Below are positions 45,201-56,593 of a stretch of 64,000 nucleotides of DNA, piece after piece (the stretch's first letter is position 1; every line of letters starts with the position of its first letter). The translations under genes were made by a program, and so were the position numbers. The notes beneath the pieces were generated by a model, which did not search any database, was not told the origin of the DNA, and was given only the letters and a program-made list of their open reading frames with translations. Origin of the DNA: Turbatrix aceti (taxonomy: Eukaryota > Nematoda > Chromadorea > Rhabditida > Panagrolaimidae); NCBI GenBank assembly GCA_963969345.1, contig OZ017766.1, forward strand, positions 4,402,001 to 4,466,000. The letters are read 5' to 3'.

Positions 45201-46880
45201 GTAGGCAGTGAAGGCAAGGTCTTTGCCACGAGTGCCATTCGCGGCATCCGATTCCTCCAGATCCTCCGCATGCTGCACGTCGATCGCCAGGGCGGCACGT
45301 GGCGGCTGCTGGGCTCCGTCGTTTTCATCCACAGACAAGAGCTTATCACGACACTCTACATCGGATTTCTGGGTCTCATATTTTCGTCGTACTTTATCTA
45401 CCTCGCTGAAAAAGACACTGTCGGAGCTGACGGACGTCCTGTTTTTACGAGCTACGCCGACGCGCTGTGGTTCGGCTGCGTGACGATGACCACTGTAAGT
45501 CAAGGCATTTGGAGTTTTTTAAATCCCGGATAATCAGCTTCTGAAGACAACGGGGAACATCACTTTTTTTACGTCACCGTAAAAATTTTCTTCAACTGTT
45601 TTTTTGCAGATAGGGTATGGCGACGTCGTTCCACAGTCATGGATCGGCCGGATCATCGCTTCGTGCTTTGCCATCTTCGCCATTTCCTTCTTCGCACTGC
45701 CCGCGGGTATCCTCGGCAGCGGCTTTGCACTCAAAGTGCAGCAGAAGCAGCGACAGAAGCACTTTAACCGGCAGATCCCGGCCGCCGCGACGCTCATCCA
45801 GTGCCTCTGGCGATGCTACGCGGCCGACAAGTGCTCTAACTCGCAGGCCACCTGGCTGGTGCACGTTGACCCCTTCGCGCACCAGAAAACGGCGTCACCG
45901 GCTCCGAAGCAACATAGCACGCTCGTGCAACGCGTCGTGACCAAGCGATCAGGCTGGAAAACGAGGGGATCGCTCATGAGGTCTACGGCCTTCTGCGAAC
46001 GCATTCTTGAGTCGCAGAGAAACAAGGATAGCGATAACGATGGCGATGAAACGCCGCCGACGACGTTGAGTGCTTCCAATAACAGTAAATTGAATTTTAG
46101 GGGCGCACGATTCGATCCACAAATTGAATTTTAGGAAGAGGATCTACGCGCAAAAACACGGCCACTGCCAACTTTGAAAGCAAGTCGGACGACAACGACA
46201 TCGAAGAACACGAATCCAGCACGCCTCCGAAGCACAGGAACGACAAAATTTCGCAGTTGGTTTTTTCGGAGTAAATAAAAGTATATTCGAGAGATTTTAG
46301 CGTCTGCGAACTCACAGACATGCACAAGAATGCCATCCGCGCGATCCGGAAGATCAAGTACTTCGTGGCGAGACGCAAGTTCCAGCAGGCACGCAAGCCG
46401 TACGACGTGCGTGACGTCATCGAGCAGTACAGCCAGGGCCATCTCAACATGATGGTCAGGATCAAAGAGCTTCAAAGAAGGTTGGTTTTTGATTTCAGGT
46501 GACTGATTTTCCACAAAGGAACCATATTTGTTTTTTTAGATTAGACCAAACTCTGGGCAAGCCGGGTCAGTATCAGTCCAAAACAGGTCGATCGCAGACG
46601 TCTATGACCATCGGCGCCAGGCTCGCAAAGGTCGAAATGCAGGTTTGTGCGTGGATGTTGTCTCCCTGGCTTAAAATGAGCGTTGCAGGTGCTAACGATG
46701 GATCGAAAGATAGACACGGTTCTGCGGATTATGCAGGCGATGAACCGGGCCCTGCAGACAGATCGCCTGAGTGTGCACGGCGTCTCGAGATCCCCGAGCC
46801 CCGATCCTCCGGGCATATCTATCTCCGCCGCTCCCAGCGAGCAGTCACTGACCATCAGCAATCTACAGACTCGGTACTGA
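42279..46880 (+). CDS. KCNQ (Kv7) voltage-gated potassium channel
   Basis: Eleven exons: 42279-42494, 43083-43322, 44254-44328, 44535-44656, 44891-45111, 45163-45494, 45610-46084, 46135-46255, 46301-46480, 46540-46642 and 46689-46880, giving 758 residues. The first 180 or so residues are Ser/Pro-rich. [18 protein letters not shown] precedes S1. S4 is [17 protein letters not shown]. The pore is [16 protein letters not shown], with S6 [20 protein letters not shown] and the family PAG hinge. The C-terminus shows helix A with an IQ-like site ([13 protein letters not shown]), helix B ([20 protein letters not shown], then [14 protein letters not shown]) and a coiled coil ([20 protein letters not shown]), so calmodulin, PIP2 and tetramer regions appear complete. 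It is a nematode KQT channel; which paralogue is not clear. Exons 3 and 4 both start exactly with ATG after an acceptor, so shorter N-termini are possible. It is convergent with the four-TM gene 207 bp away. Confidence 0.95.
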
Positions 46881-47087
46881 GCCATCTCGCTTTCACAGGT
46901 ATTCTCGCCACCGATGTCAGAACGAACGCGGTTCGTTCAACCGCCAATCGCACTTCCTTGGGCTTTCGAGTTTGTTTTCATCCCACAGACAAATAAATAT
47001 TTTTTTCAACAGGCGTACCGTTTATTTCTCGATAATATACTTTCTAGGTGAGGATACAAACTCACAACGGCAGCAGATGACGCAGGT

Positions 47088-47908
47088 CTAGTCTGAGACT
47101 TGCTTGAGACTGTCAGAAGGGTCGAGTGCGGGGCTGACTACGATTTCGGCGGGCGAGTTGACGTTGACGTTGACGTTGACGTTGGCGTCGACCACATCCA
47201 TGACGGTAACAATAGCGGGCTGAAACAAATACGAAACTCGCTCAAATGTTGAAAAGGGGCGGGACTGACCGGTTCGGACTGAATAAACTTGATGTCGAAG
47301 AAAATGTTCGTTTTGAACTTTAGAATGATGTGGAGCATGAGAATCTCGAAGGTCAGCACGACAGGACATATGAGAACTGCAAGACGGGCAATGTCATCTT
47401 CGGGATCAAGCGGCTTTTCAGCAATGGCCACCAAGTCGGTGATCGCAAAAAGCATGACGACAACTGTCAGAAAAGTGATAAAGCTGTGGAACACCAAATA
47501 CGGCTTGAAATGGACGGTCTAAAAATTTTCGGACATTGTCTGCATTTGTTTTCTTGTCTGTTTGCTTCTCACCTTTCTGGTGTACACAGCACTCAACGCA
47601 AAGATATGGGCAGCAACACCGAAAACCAGAAAAGCAACAAAGCCGACAACTATGAGGATATCGATGCCAGCGTCGAAGAGGTACCATGGAAAAAATGCAA
47701 GGCCCGCAATAAAAAGTGCAAAAACATTAAAAAAGCCAATCCAGCCTGCGATAAGCGCTGCTATCTTTGCTCTCAGCTTCAGGATCAGGAAGGGGTTAGC
47801 GTCAGAATAAATGACGGGATTCATCCCCGATGAGGAGGATCGCAGGGTGTACGAGCTTTCCACCTGCCCATCGGCAACCCTTGCACCCGGACCGCAGCAG
47901 ATGACCAT
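47088..47908 (-). CDS. small four-TM membrane protein
   Basis: Three exons: 47908-47573, 47518-47270 and 47219-47088, giving 238 residues. Four hydrophobic segments: IAALIAGWIGFFNVFALFIA, ILIVVGFVAFLVFGVAAHIF, FHSFITFLTVVVMLFAITDL and LAVLICPVVLTFEILMLHII. Both ends are probably cytosolic. The N-terminus is Ser-rich, and the C-terminal tail carries a (NV)n run encoded by GACGTT repeats on the plus strand (near 47161-47186). The layout resembles nematode small tetraspan families, but I cannot name one. One donor is GTCAGT, weaker than its neighbours. Confidence 0.72.
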
Positions 47909-48736
47909 GCTGAGAGAGAGCAGGGCAGTGTGGCACCGTACGTCATTAAATTATGCGTGTCTGTAACGGAAGTTGTCGGTCACAAAGCAAGTACCAAAAA
48001 AAAACAAATAAACAAACAAACGTTGTTGCTGCGTGGGGCTGCTGGTACCTGTAGCACACAGCCTAGACGCCGCAACTGCGCACTGCCAATCGGAAGGCTT
48101 AAAGGTGTTAAGCCGTGCCGTGTTAACACAGAAAAAAATCTACACGTCGTCCCTGGCAACGCCAGTAGGCAGGGCTTGTATAAGTTTCGCGTTTAGTTGC
48201 CAATTACCTGTAAAAGAAGTCAGGTACCTCAACCTTGTGAAAAATTGTTTGTAGTCGCTTGGTTGTCACCGTATAGAGCCGCGCGGCCCCTGGGGCATTG
48301 TTTTTGTTTTTTCCTTCGCGTGACATTCGCGTGTGGGGATACAGTACATTTAGAAATCAGTTATGCGCTGATTCTATTATTCTTGTGGCCGACCCGGTTG
48401 GTCTCGAAAAATGAGAATCTTTTGTCTGAAAGCGTTTTTTTGGGAAAAGGTGATTTTTGAACGACACCTGAGTTCACCTGAGTTCAAAATAAAAAAAAAT
48501 GTTACCCTTCGGAAAACATTTTTTTTTATTTTTGTTCCCATTTTCTATTTTTAACGGAATTTTACTGTTTTAACAAAAACCACACTAAATATAATGTATC
48601 CGGTTTGTAATCCCGTTTTCACCTGCGCGACAGTAAAATAATTATTTCCTTGTCTACATACTTTTGTTCCCGCCGGTCTGAACTCCTTTTTCTACCTTGG
48701 TGCCCGCTAATGTGAACTTCTCAGAAAGTGGAGTCA
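47909..48736. other. intergenic, divergent
   Basis: Between the four-TM gene (-) and the nuclear receptor (+). AT-rich towards the right. It carries a repeated CACCTGAGTT near 48465-48484 that I cannot interpret. No gene is seen. Confidence 0.45.
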
Positions 48737-50317
48737 ATGGAACACGGAATGATTTACAAGGACGCGGCGAACAACTATTACAACATGCTTGTGTGCCACG
48801 TCTGCGGTGATTACGCACTCACGCGGCATTTCGGCGTCATGACGTGCAACGCTTGCGCGGCATTTTTCCGTCGCAGCGTGGCGGGCAAGCGCCGGTACTT
48901 CTGCTACTACGGCAGGCGCTGCAGCATAGACTACAGTAAGCTAAACATGCTAAATGCGGATTTGATATATCCGCTATAACCTAATAACGGGCATGACTAC
49001 ACTACAATACGATAACTTCCCAGCGCCTGCTAATACAATAATGACAGTGCTTAGTAGTGAAAAAAAGCTACTAAGGCAGGATACAAAGTTTACACAAAGG
49101 AAACGCGAAACGTAGAATAAAAATCTAGGGACATTAAAAGAATAGGGTTGGTTTCCAGTTTTGAAAAACTTTAAATGAGAAGAAAACTGTAGAAAATAAT
49201 AAAAGAGGTGGGGCTTTTTGTTTACTGTAACAGGGGTTCCCCGAGGACCTAACCTGCGTCAACTCCTCGTGCCACTAGAAAAACCATAGCCATAAGGCAA
49301 AAACAGGCATAGAAAATTCTAGAACATTGAAAAAGTTATTTTTGACAAGAGAATCGTTTCAGAGATCCAAAGCCGACTTTGTCGGGCGTGTCGCTTTCAA
49401 AAATGCCTGGAAGTCGGCATGAAAACAACGGGTGAGCATCTCTCAGAAGCCTTTGACATCGATCGAACAGAACAAATCGTTTTAGACGTCCAATCCGGGA
49501 CCATGATCCTGGTCGAGCAGTACCGTCGACTGCCACCGACACTAACAAACATCGCACAAATAGTCCAAATTCACAAGAATTTTGTCTGCGCAGACAATCT
49601 TTTTTCCTCTGAGTGCCGTCATGCGACGCGTGCCGAGTTTGTCGAGTTCTACGCTCAGCAGGCACGAATCCTGGACCTCTACCTGCTGCGGCACAACGTC
49701 CACCTGCGCACCGACAATCTCAGAACGCAGACGCTCTACTTTTTTGCAGGCGCGATGATGATCTAGTACTACACGATGAAGTCCAAGCAGGAGATCTCCA
49801 ACAGGTTATTCCTCGACGACAAACATTTTGTGCACGTTACCGAAAAATCCCTGAAACAAATGTACCAACTCGAGTCGAATTCTCTCAAAGACAACTTTTT
49901 GATTAGATTTCTCCAAAATGCCTATGACAACGTGGTTGACTTTCTGCAGCTTACCGCGGCCTGTCACCTGTCGGACGCCGAGTGGATGGTCGCTATCTTC
50001 CTTGCGGTCATCAATTTCGGCAAGTTTTTGTGTTGCTCTTACGCAACAAAAATACGGATTTTTTTGTAGTAGAATCGACCATAGACTCAGCATCCGCCGC
50101 GGAAATCAGGATGCGCTGTGCCGACGTGATCAAAGAACTCGACTACGTTGAAGACTCGAAAAAGAACGGCATAAAGTCGATCATTGGATTTCCGTACATC
50201 ATGACCACGTACATGGAATCCATCACGCAGGCAATGCTCATCAGCGGCCGAGCGTGCGCGTGGAACATTGTCTACAAAAAGCCCGCGCCCATCGAAGATA
50301 GCGATGTACTCAACTAA
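48737..50317 (+). pseudogene. nuclear hormone receptor with an in-frame TAG
   Basis: Three exons: 48737-48935, 49363-50019 and 50070-50317, 368 codons. The DNA-binding domain is intact: CHVCGDYALTRHFGVMTCNA with P-box CNACAAFFRRS, then a second zinc finger ending CRACRFQKCLEVGM. This is the supplementary NHR type expanded in nematodes. The ligand-binding domain follows, but the frame is stopped by TAG at 49764-49766 (after FFAGAMMI), and the same frame then continues with good coding sequence (YYTMKSKQEISNRLF ... IKSIIGFPYIMTTYMESITQ). No consensus donor upstream would let an intron remove the TAG. Either this is a young pseudogene, a truncated receptor, readthrough or a base error. The last intron (50020-50069) uses a GC donor (GCAAGT), needed for frame. 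AATAAATAAATAA follows the stop. It is convergent with the cuticlin, 100 bp apart. Confidence 0.75.
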
Positions 50318-50417
50318 ATAAATAAATAACTGGTGATTGTTTGTGAATTTTAACGTTAATTAATACGACTAATAAGAGTTTGACTGGGGTGAGATCTCGA
50401 CAGGCAGGATAAGTTGG

Positions 50418-52964
50418 TCACGTGGTCGCGTCGAAGTCGACGTAGGGTTTTGAGTTGCGGATAAAGATGATCGCGATGAGGACCGCGAGGTACGAGGTGA
50501 CGAGGAAGGTGAGCGCGGCGACGAGGAAGCCGAAGCCCGCCACGGAGACGCAAAAGTCCGGCTGCATCTCCCATTCCGAAAAGTTTCCGGCAACCAGAGG
50601 CGAAGCCTGGGCAAGGATGAAGTCCAGCGTGTCAGGGAGCCGGTCTAGATCTGGTCCGTTGTCGAATACCGTGATGCGGTTGGCGTGCAGCCTCCAGTCG
50701 TTTTCCCGAGTCACGTGGCCGCGTGCTTCCCGTTTGGCACGAGACGTCGTTGGGGCCGTTGAGTTGCAAACCGGCGGCTAAAAAAACAATTTAGAAACCC
50801 CTGTGGCTTCAAAAAACTCACCGTGATAGTGTCGCAATTGCCTTCTGCCCGCAGGCAAATCTGCAGGGAGCATTGGAAATCGACAAAGTCTCTATCAGGA
50901 AACTTTACGACCAGCGCAGTTATCGAAGCAGATAGGCCTGTCGTGGAGTAAATCGGAGTGCCGATGACGAGAGGTTGCTTGCTGCAGCCGCGCGAGTCGA
51001 CGACCTGTTCCCGTCGCCCCCGGCCGTCTTCAATGTAGCAGTCGTGGACGAGGAGTCCGTAGGCCTCGCCGAGCGTCTTCGAATCCGCCCCCGACGTGCA
51101 GTTCCACTCGTGGCGCACGCTCTGACCAACAATGGCATTTGCCACAGGTTTGCCATTGGCATCGACGATGCCGTACTGGCACTTGGGAGGATCGATGTAG
51201 TCGACGATGTCGATGGCCGGCGGTGTGCTGACGTCGATTTGCGTGGTCACGGTGCGGTCGACTTCTTCGTAGGAACAAGAAATGTGGTAAGCCTTGTCTA
51301 CCTTTGTGATGAAGTTTTCGTGGAAGCTCACCACGACGGTGAAGGAGACATGCAATCCCGGGGGATTCACAGTGCGGTCGCGTCTGGCATTGCAGGTGCC
51401 CAGTTTCACGTCCAGGCCGGCTTCGTTGTTTGATTGCCTTCTGTGTCTTCTGAAAAAGCATACAGTCAAAAAATATGAGACAAAAGTGCTCACCTGGGTG
51501 TAAGAATGAGTAAATCAGAGTCATCAAAGTCGTTGTGTTCAATCTTGATGCCCTGCTCTTTCGGGCCAGCCGGCTCGTTGGGACACGACAAACACGGCGG
51601 ACAAACGAGGGGGCAATTGCCGTTAGCATCAGGCCGCAAAGGCAGGCCCCCGACTGTGTATTCGTCTCCGTTCCCAGTGCCGCCTCCGTTTTTTCCAGCG
51701 AGAATGTTGAGCAAGGCCGAAGGCGTTGGGTATGCCCTGTCATTCGACGTAGTTGCGGCGTTTCCGCCCGACAGATGCAATGATGACGAGGATGGGGTTT
51801 CGAAAGACGAAAACACTCCATTGGCTTTCCCAGAATCAGAAAATCGTTGCTTTCCCCCTTGCTGACTGCTTCCAGGATTCGTCGCCGAAGCAGAACCCCG
51901 GTAGAATCCGCCCGAGGATTCGCCCCGGGCGAAAGCAGCGTAGTTGCGCAAACACTCGCGGTCTGTGTACTCTCCTTTGACAAAAACTTTACCGCGAAAA
52001 GGTTTTTCGGTGCCAATCGAGAATCGAATGAAGTCGCGCTCGCACTCCACGGTCGGCGTTCCTGAAAAGTTTGCCTTAGATCAGCGTGTCCAGGTCCAAA
52101 ACAGGGCACTTACCGACGACGCCATTGTCAAAGTCTCTGCCGGCACTCTGCGCGGGGACTGCCTGCAAAAGGAACAGGTTAAGACCAGCGCGAAAAAAAG
52201 GGCCAGGACGAGACAGGGACCGGCACAATGCCAAGGTAATTGCCGTTGCGCATCGCAAATTATGATTATGTCGTGTTTTTTGTCAAAGGATCCACCTAGC
52301 CGTGCATTGTTCGACCCGTGCCAGCAATTGGCGTTGCATTGTCCCGACACGCCCTTGGCCTAGTCCCCGGAATCTACGACCTCACTGCTCCCATTCTAGC
52401 CTGCCAATTATACGCTCGGCCTTGGAGGTTAACGTGATCGCGTTTTTATTGTAAACGCAATTAGATGGTTCAATAACGTCAAAATTACGTGCTCGAGCAT
52501 TGTTCAATGTAGCGGACGCGTTTCAAGGATGCCAACTTTAGCCTCCAAGCAATCGTCAAAGAAATCAGACTCAAAATCAAAAAAGTTTGTAAAAATTAAA
52601 GTTTTGTCAAAAAAGCTGTTTTTCATAATTTGAGTATTTTTTGCGCTTTCGAAAACGTAGACCACCACGTGGGGTCGTCGGTCGCCGAAACAGAAGTCCG
52701 GTCAGTCCGGGCAAAGGTCCTCCGAGAGAGATATGTGTTTACTCTTCGCGAACAAGTGCCACGCGCGAACGATGACTTAAGGCGAGGGATGACGCATGTC
52801 AAAACACGCATGAACATAAAGCACTGTTTGCCCGTGCAATCCGAGGAATAGGGATCGCAACTGACGACAAAACCACCCAAAACATTGCAACGACAAAAGC
52901 AAACACTGGCACTTACCAAAACGATGAACAAACAAGCGATCCGCCGAAGCGTAATGCTCGTCAT
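50418..52964 (-). CDS. ZP-domain cuticlin-like protein
   Basis: Five exons: 52964-52917, 52162-52114, 52061-51494, 51449-50822 and 50777-50418, giving 550 residues. Cuticlins are ZP proteins shed from the epidermis into the cuticle, where they polymerise. A signal peptide is split by intron 1 (MTSITLRRIACLFIVL then AVPAQS). The ZP module reads PTVECERDFIRFSIGTEKPF, GKVFVKGEY, then CNARRDRTVNPPGLHVSFTV, HENFITKVDKAYHISCSYEE, TVTTQIDVSTPPAIDIVDYI, QSVRHEWNC, VVDSRGCSKQPLVIGTPIYS and FQCSLQICL. A furin-like SRAKREAR site (about 440) precedes a spacer and one C-terminal TM segment near 515-540, as in ZP proteins released by cleavage. Odd: about 130 residues of Gly/Ser-rich sequence with an extra CPLVCPPCLSCP motif interrupt the ZP-N half. 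Confidence 0.9.
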
Positions 52965-54573
52965 GGTGCGCAGATCTCGGTTTGGGTTGTTTGGATGAGA
53001 GCAGCAATTCAGTCAGCGGTCAGTCAGTGGTCAGTGCTACAAAAAACAGATGAGCGGTGTAGTCGGGTATCGAGTCTTCAGGATGTGGTGGGCAGTGGTG
53101 GCATGAGACCTGAAATCTCCTGTTGGGTGAGGGTGGCAAAGGACCGGCCGGCAACGTGGGGGGTCGCTCTGGACACAGCGATCCGAGGAAGTGAGTTCAA
53201 GACAGGGTGGTGGCGCGCTTTTGTGCTTTCTTTCGTGCTCGGTCCGCCTCCATGGAAGCAATTGTTGTGGCATGGCGACTCTCCAAGATCCTCAAAAGGA
53301 GGAGGGGTGCTCGACAAGGGCTATTAATATTACGACCGAGATCCGCTGACCTTTCATTGCCCCTCCTCGGCCGTCCTAACGAGTGAGTCATGGAGTGCAA
53401 AACACACACAAATTCATAACAGGCGCCTTGTTTTCCCGCACGCATACCAAAACAAAGGCAAAACACGATCTTGGAGTGGAACTGGAAAATTAGCACAATT
53501 TAAGGCCCCGAAACTTAGAAACCCAAGCGTGAGACTCAAAACAACAAAACAAAAATATGTACAATAACTCGTTCGTTACCTTGGGCAGCAGCTGTAAACT
53601 CGATTTCACCCAAGTGACGCCTCCTGACGTGCCGTGAAAGGCTCTTGACCCGAATCGCGACGCGATGGGAGGTGGCAGTAAACGCAGACATCACCGAAGA
53701 TCGCGCGTGCAGTGACTGCGAAGGTCGAGGAACACTCGCTCCTCCCCCTGGCTGGGGCCGACCTCTTCGGGCCGGTGGGCATCAAGTGCCGGGCTTCTGG
53801 CGTGCAACAGCGAAAGTTTTGACTCGCCAAAACACTAGAATGCCACTTGTCTGCAGCGTGGATGGACGAGAGCCAGTCGTCCTTCCTTACGAGTTCTCTA
53901 CGACGATCAACGCTTTCCGTTTCTTTTGTGCAACTTTAACAGGAAGAAAGAGTGATTTTTATATTATTTAGCAGCAGCAAACCAGTATAAAATAAAAAAG
54001 GCGCACAGCAACTCGTAATAGTCTCAAACTCATAATAAACGAGCCTCATAATTTTCTTTTCTTATATTTCTTTTGACCTTTTGAAAAGTAAAACGAAAAG
54101 AAAACTTCTCCGAATTGATGGCTTAAAAAATGACTGGCGCCGGCGCAAAAAAATGACATTGACTCTTCAGATTTCAGCATTGTGAGCATTCAATAAAGTT
54201 TTGGAGTGAAAATATTAATAAATAAAGAAACTTTGGGCATTGAGATTTTCACAGGGCCAAAACCCCGGTGATTTTCTGGAAAACGGACAACTTATACATT
54301 TTTTTAAAATTTTTCAGGTAACACAGTACACCGGTCCAGACAAGAATTAGTGTTTTATTCAACAGAATTTAAAACATAAATTAAAAAAAACAAGCATTGA
54401 GGTTTTCGATTCTTAATTCAAGCCAGAAAACAAAAAATTATCCTACGCGAAAGTATGCGTGGGATATCCCCTGAATCCTCAGCCACATGCAAATGCAAAT
54501 GCGCGCCCGCAGTTCACAACGATCGGATCGTCGTCGACAACAAACAGGGCAGATATATGAGATCCGCTGACCC
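52965..54573. other. intergenic
   Basis: These 1.6 kb lie upstream of the cuticlin gene and downstream of the second Sre-like gene, both on the minus strand. AT-rich from about 53930. No gene is seen. Confidence 0.5.
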
Positions 54574-56034
54574 TTAGGGAGCCCTCTTAAGTCCCTGATC
54601 CAATTGGTCTTGCAGAGTGCAGATTGTAGTGTTTGTCAATCGCCGATTCTGTGTCAAGACGATGCCAACGTCTGATTGCGCAGCCACCCCCTCACGAGGT
54701 CCACTGAATTTTGTGTTCCAGCAATTGTTGAGCACAGCAAAGTACACGTCAATCGCCTTATCGTTTGCAACAGGGGAGGAGATTCTGGAAGAAACCTGAC
54801 GACAGCATCTGAACTTGAATTCCTTCGACAGGTACGTCGTCACTAGCAGGTACAGTATCTGCGTCAGAGCTGCCATCTAAAAAAACAACTGCTGGAGCGA
54901 GCAAAGGCATTTACAGCGGCTTACGTAGTGAAACACCACAATGACGTGATTTGAAGGCCAATGGCAGGCATAAAACACCAGAGCCAAGCCCCCGGTGATG
55001 GCAATGTTGGACGCGCCCATGCAGAGCATCGAGTAAAAACACAGCCTTAGGCACCGCAGATTTTCCATGATCTAAAGTGAATCTGTGTTTTTTTTGTAAA
55101 TAAATGTCAAGTGGTCAAAGAAAGGTGCATCTCAGTCAGTCGTCCGATGCACTTTTTTAGGATGGGTAAAAAATGCGAACGTAAATAAAGTTTTTTACAC
55201 ATCAGAGAAAAGAAAAAATAAATAATCGACAGCGACCTCGAATAAATGAAAAAAAAAACAGTTGCATTTCCCTTTTTTGCGACCCTTTCAACTCCAAAAA
55301 ATTGAAATTGGACGTTTGCATACCTGATACCGCTCTCCCAGGCTCAGGGCACAACCGGAACGCCGAATTCTGTTGTTCCAGTACTTGAGCAGCGAATAGC
55401 CCTGAAACAGACAAAAATTTTTTAATTTTTTTTCGCGGGATTAAAAACACTGACCAGAATGCAAACGACGTCGCTGATAACAAATATGAAGACGATGGCG
55501 TATGCGTAGCGCAGATTGTAGAAAATTAAAAGAAAAACGGCTGCTGCGACGTGCTAAAACCGCAGAAAACAGCTTGGAGATTCTAAAAGAGATGGATCTT
55601 ACCTCAAAGACGACGCAGAGAATATCAGGCGCCAGCTGGGACACTTTCTCGTACTGCTGGAGACGAAACGTAGCCAAAAGCCGGTCGGCGAGGACAAAAG
55701 CGGCCATGCAGCGCAGCTTGATTAACCCGAATAAAGCCAGGTAGCGACCGAGCATGACGATATTAAATTGGGTGTCGTGGAAGGTGTAATACTGCATGAC
55801 GAGTGTCCCACCGGAAACTGTCAGCTCACCGATCGCCTGGATGACTACCGTTTCGTAGTACGAGTAGACAATAAGGCGATGTCCGTATTTTCGACCGCTG
55901 GGCAGCAACGCGAGGCCCAGTGCAAAGATCAGAATTCCAGCGGAAATCACGGCGTGCGAGAGGAAGATGGCCACTTCGAGGGGGGTCAACTCAGCGTTGA
56001 CCCTCGTCCCGTTGTACGCCATGAAGCTTGCCAT
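54574..56034 (-). CDS. Sre-like serpentine chemoreceptor (7TM GPCR)
   Basis: Five exons: 56034-55603, 55553-55455, 55401-55324, 55071-54925 and 54876-54574, giving 352 residues, all junctions in phase 0. The start ATG follows an acceptor by one base. Membrane segments include IFLSHAVISAGILIFALGLA, a segment around YETVVIQAIGELTVSG, FLLIFYNLRYAYAIVFIFVI and MAALTQILYLLVTTYL. The family signature RYQIMENLRCLRL spans the exon 3/4 junction. The last TM is followed by LSKEFKFRCC, in the place of the usual short basic tail start, but here the tail is about 75 residues long. Expected role: a chemosensory receptor on sensory cilia; the ligand is unknown. A longer open frame extends 5' of the ATG to 56214 but crosses a good acceptor (GGATTTCAG), so it is taken as intron or UTR. 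Confidence 0.78.
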
Positions 56035-56593
56035 GACTGAAATCCAATACAATGCCTTGCAAGACAAATATAGAAGCGACGGGCGGCCTCCGTCATCGGT
56101 AATCCCAAATAAGAATGCCTTACGCCCTACGTCTGCCCCGGATTTGAACACTACGCGCCAATGCGTTTTTGCCGAAGCATCAAAAAACAAGGTATTGAAA
56201 TATGTATTTATCACGAAGCACTCAGGTTACGCAAAAGAGCAGACGATGTGTTCAGGTGTATTTAATTGTCAGCGCTTCGTCGCGCGTGTGCCGTTGACTG
56301 ACTGGTGAAACAAGTCATCTTCCGCTCGAAGACACTAGGCTAAATATTTGAAGTTCAAAGATCCGTCGACGAAGACAACAAATCTGCAGGTGCATGACAA
56401 ATCCTGTTGCCGGAAACAAAAACACGAAGGCAGAGGGTATTTTTAGCAGTTTATTATCATCTTCTGTGAAAACGAAACAATTTGTACAAACAGCACACAA
56501 AGAAATTCGTGATGCGTGCGCGAGTGAGTTCAGGGACATGATCTATGATTGAGCTTGGTTGCGAATGATTCTTGTTTTTTTCTACTCGGAGGG
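56035..56593. other. intergenic
   Basis: Between the Sre-like gene start and the adhesion-GPCR 3' end, both on the minus strand. No gene is seen. Confidence 0.5.

Noticed and set aside
51030..52109. 359-codon minus-strand frame
   Set aside because: Runs through the cuticlin exon 4/5 region in the wrong frame, while the ZP frame has clear family motifs.
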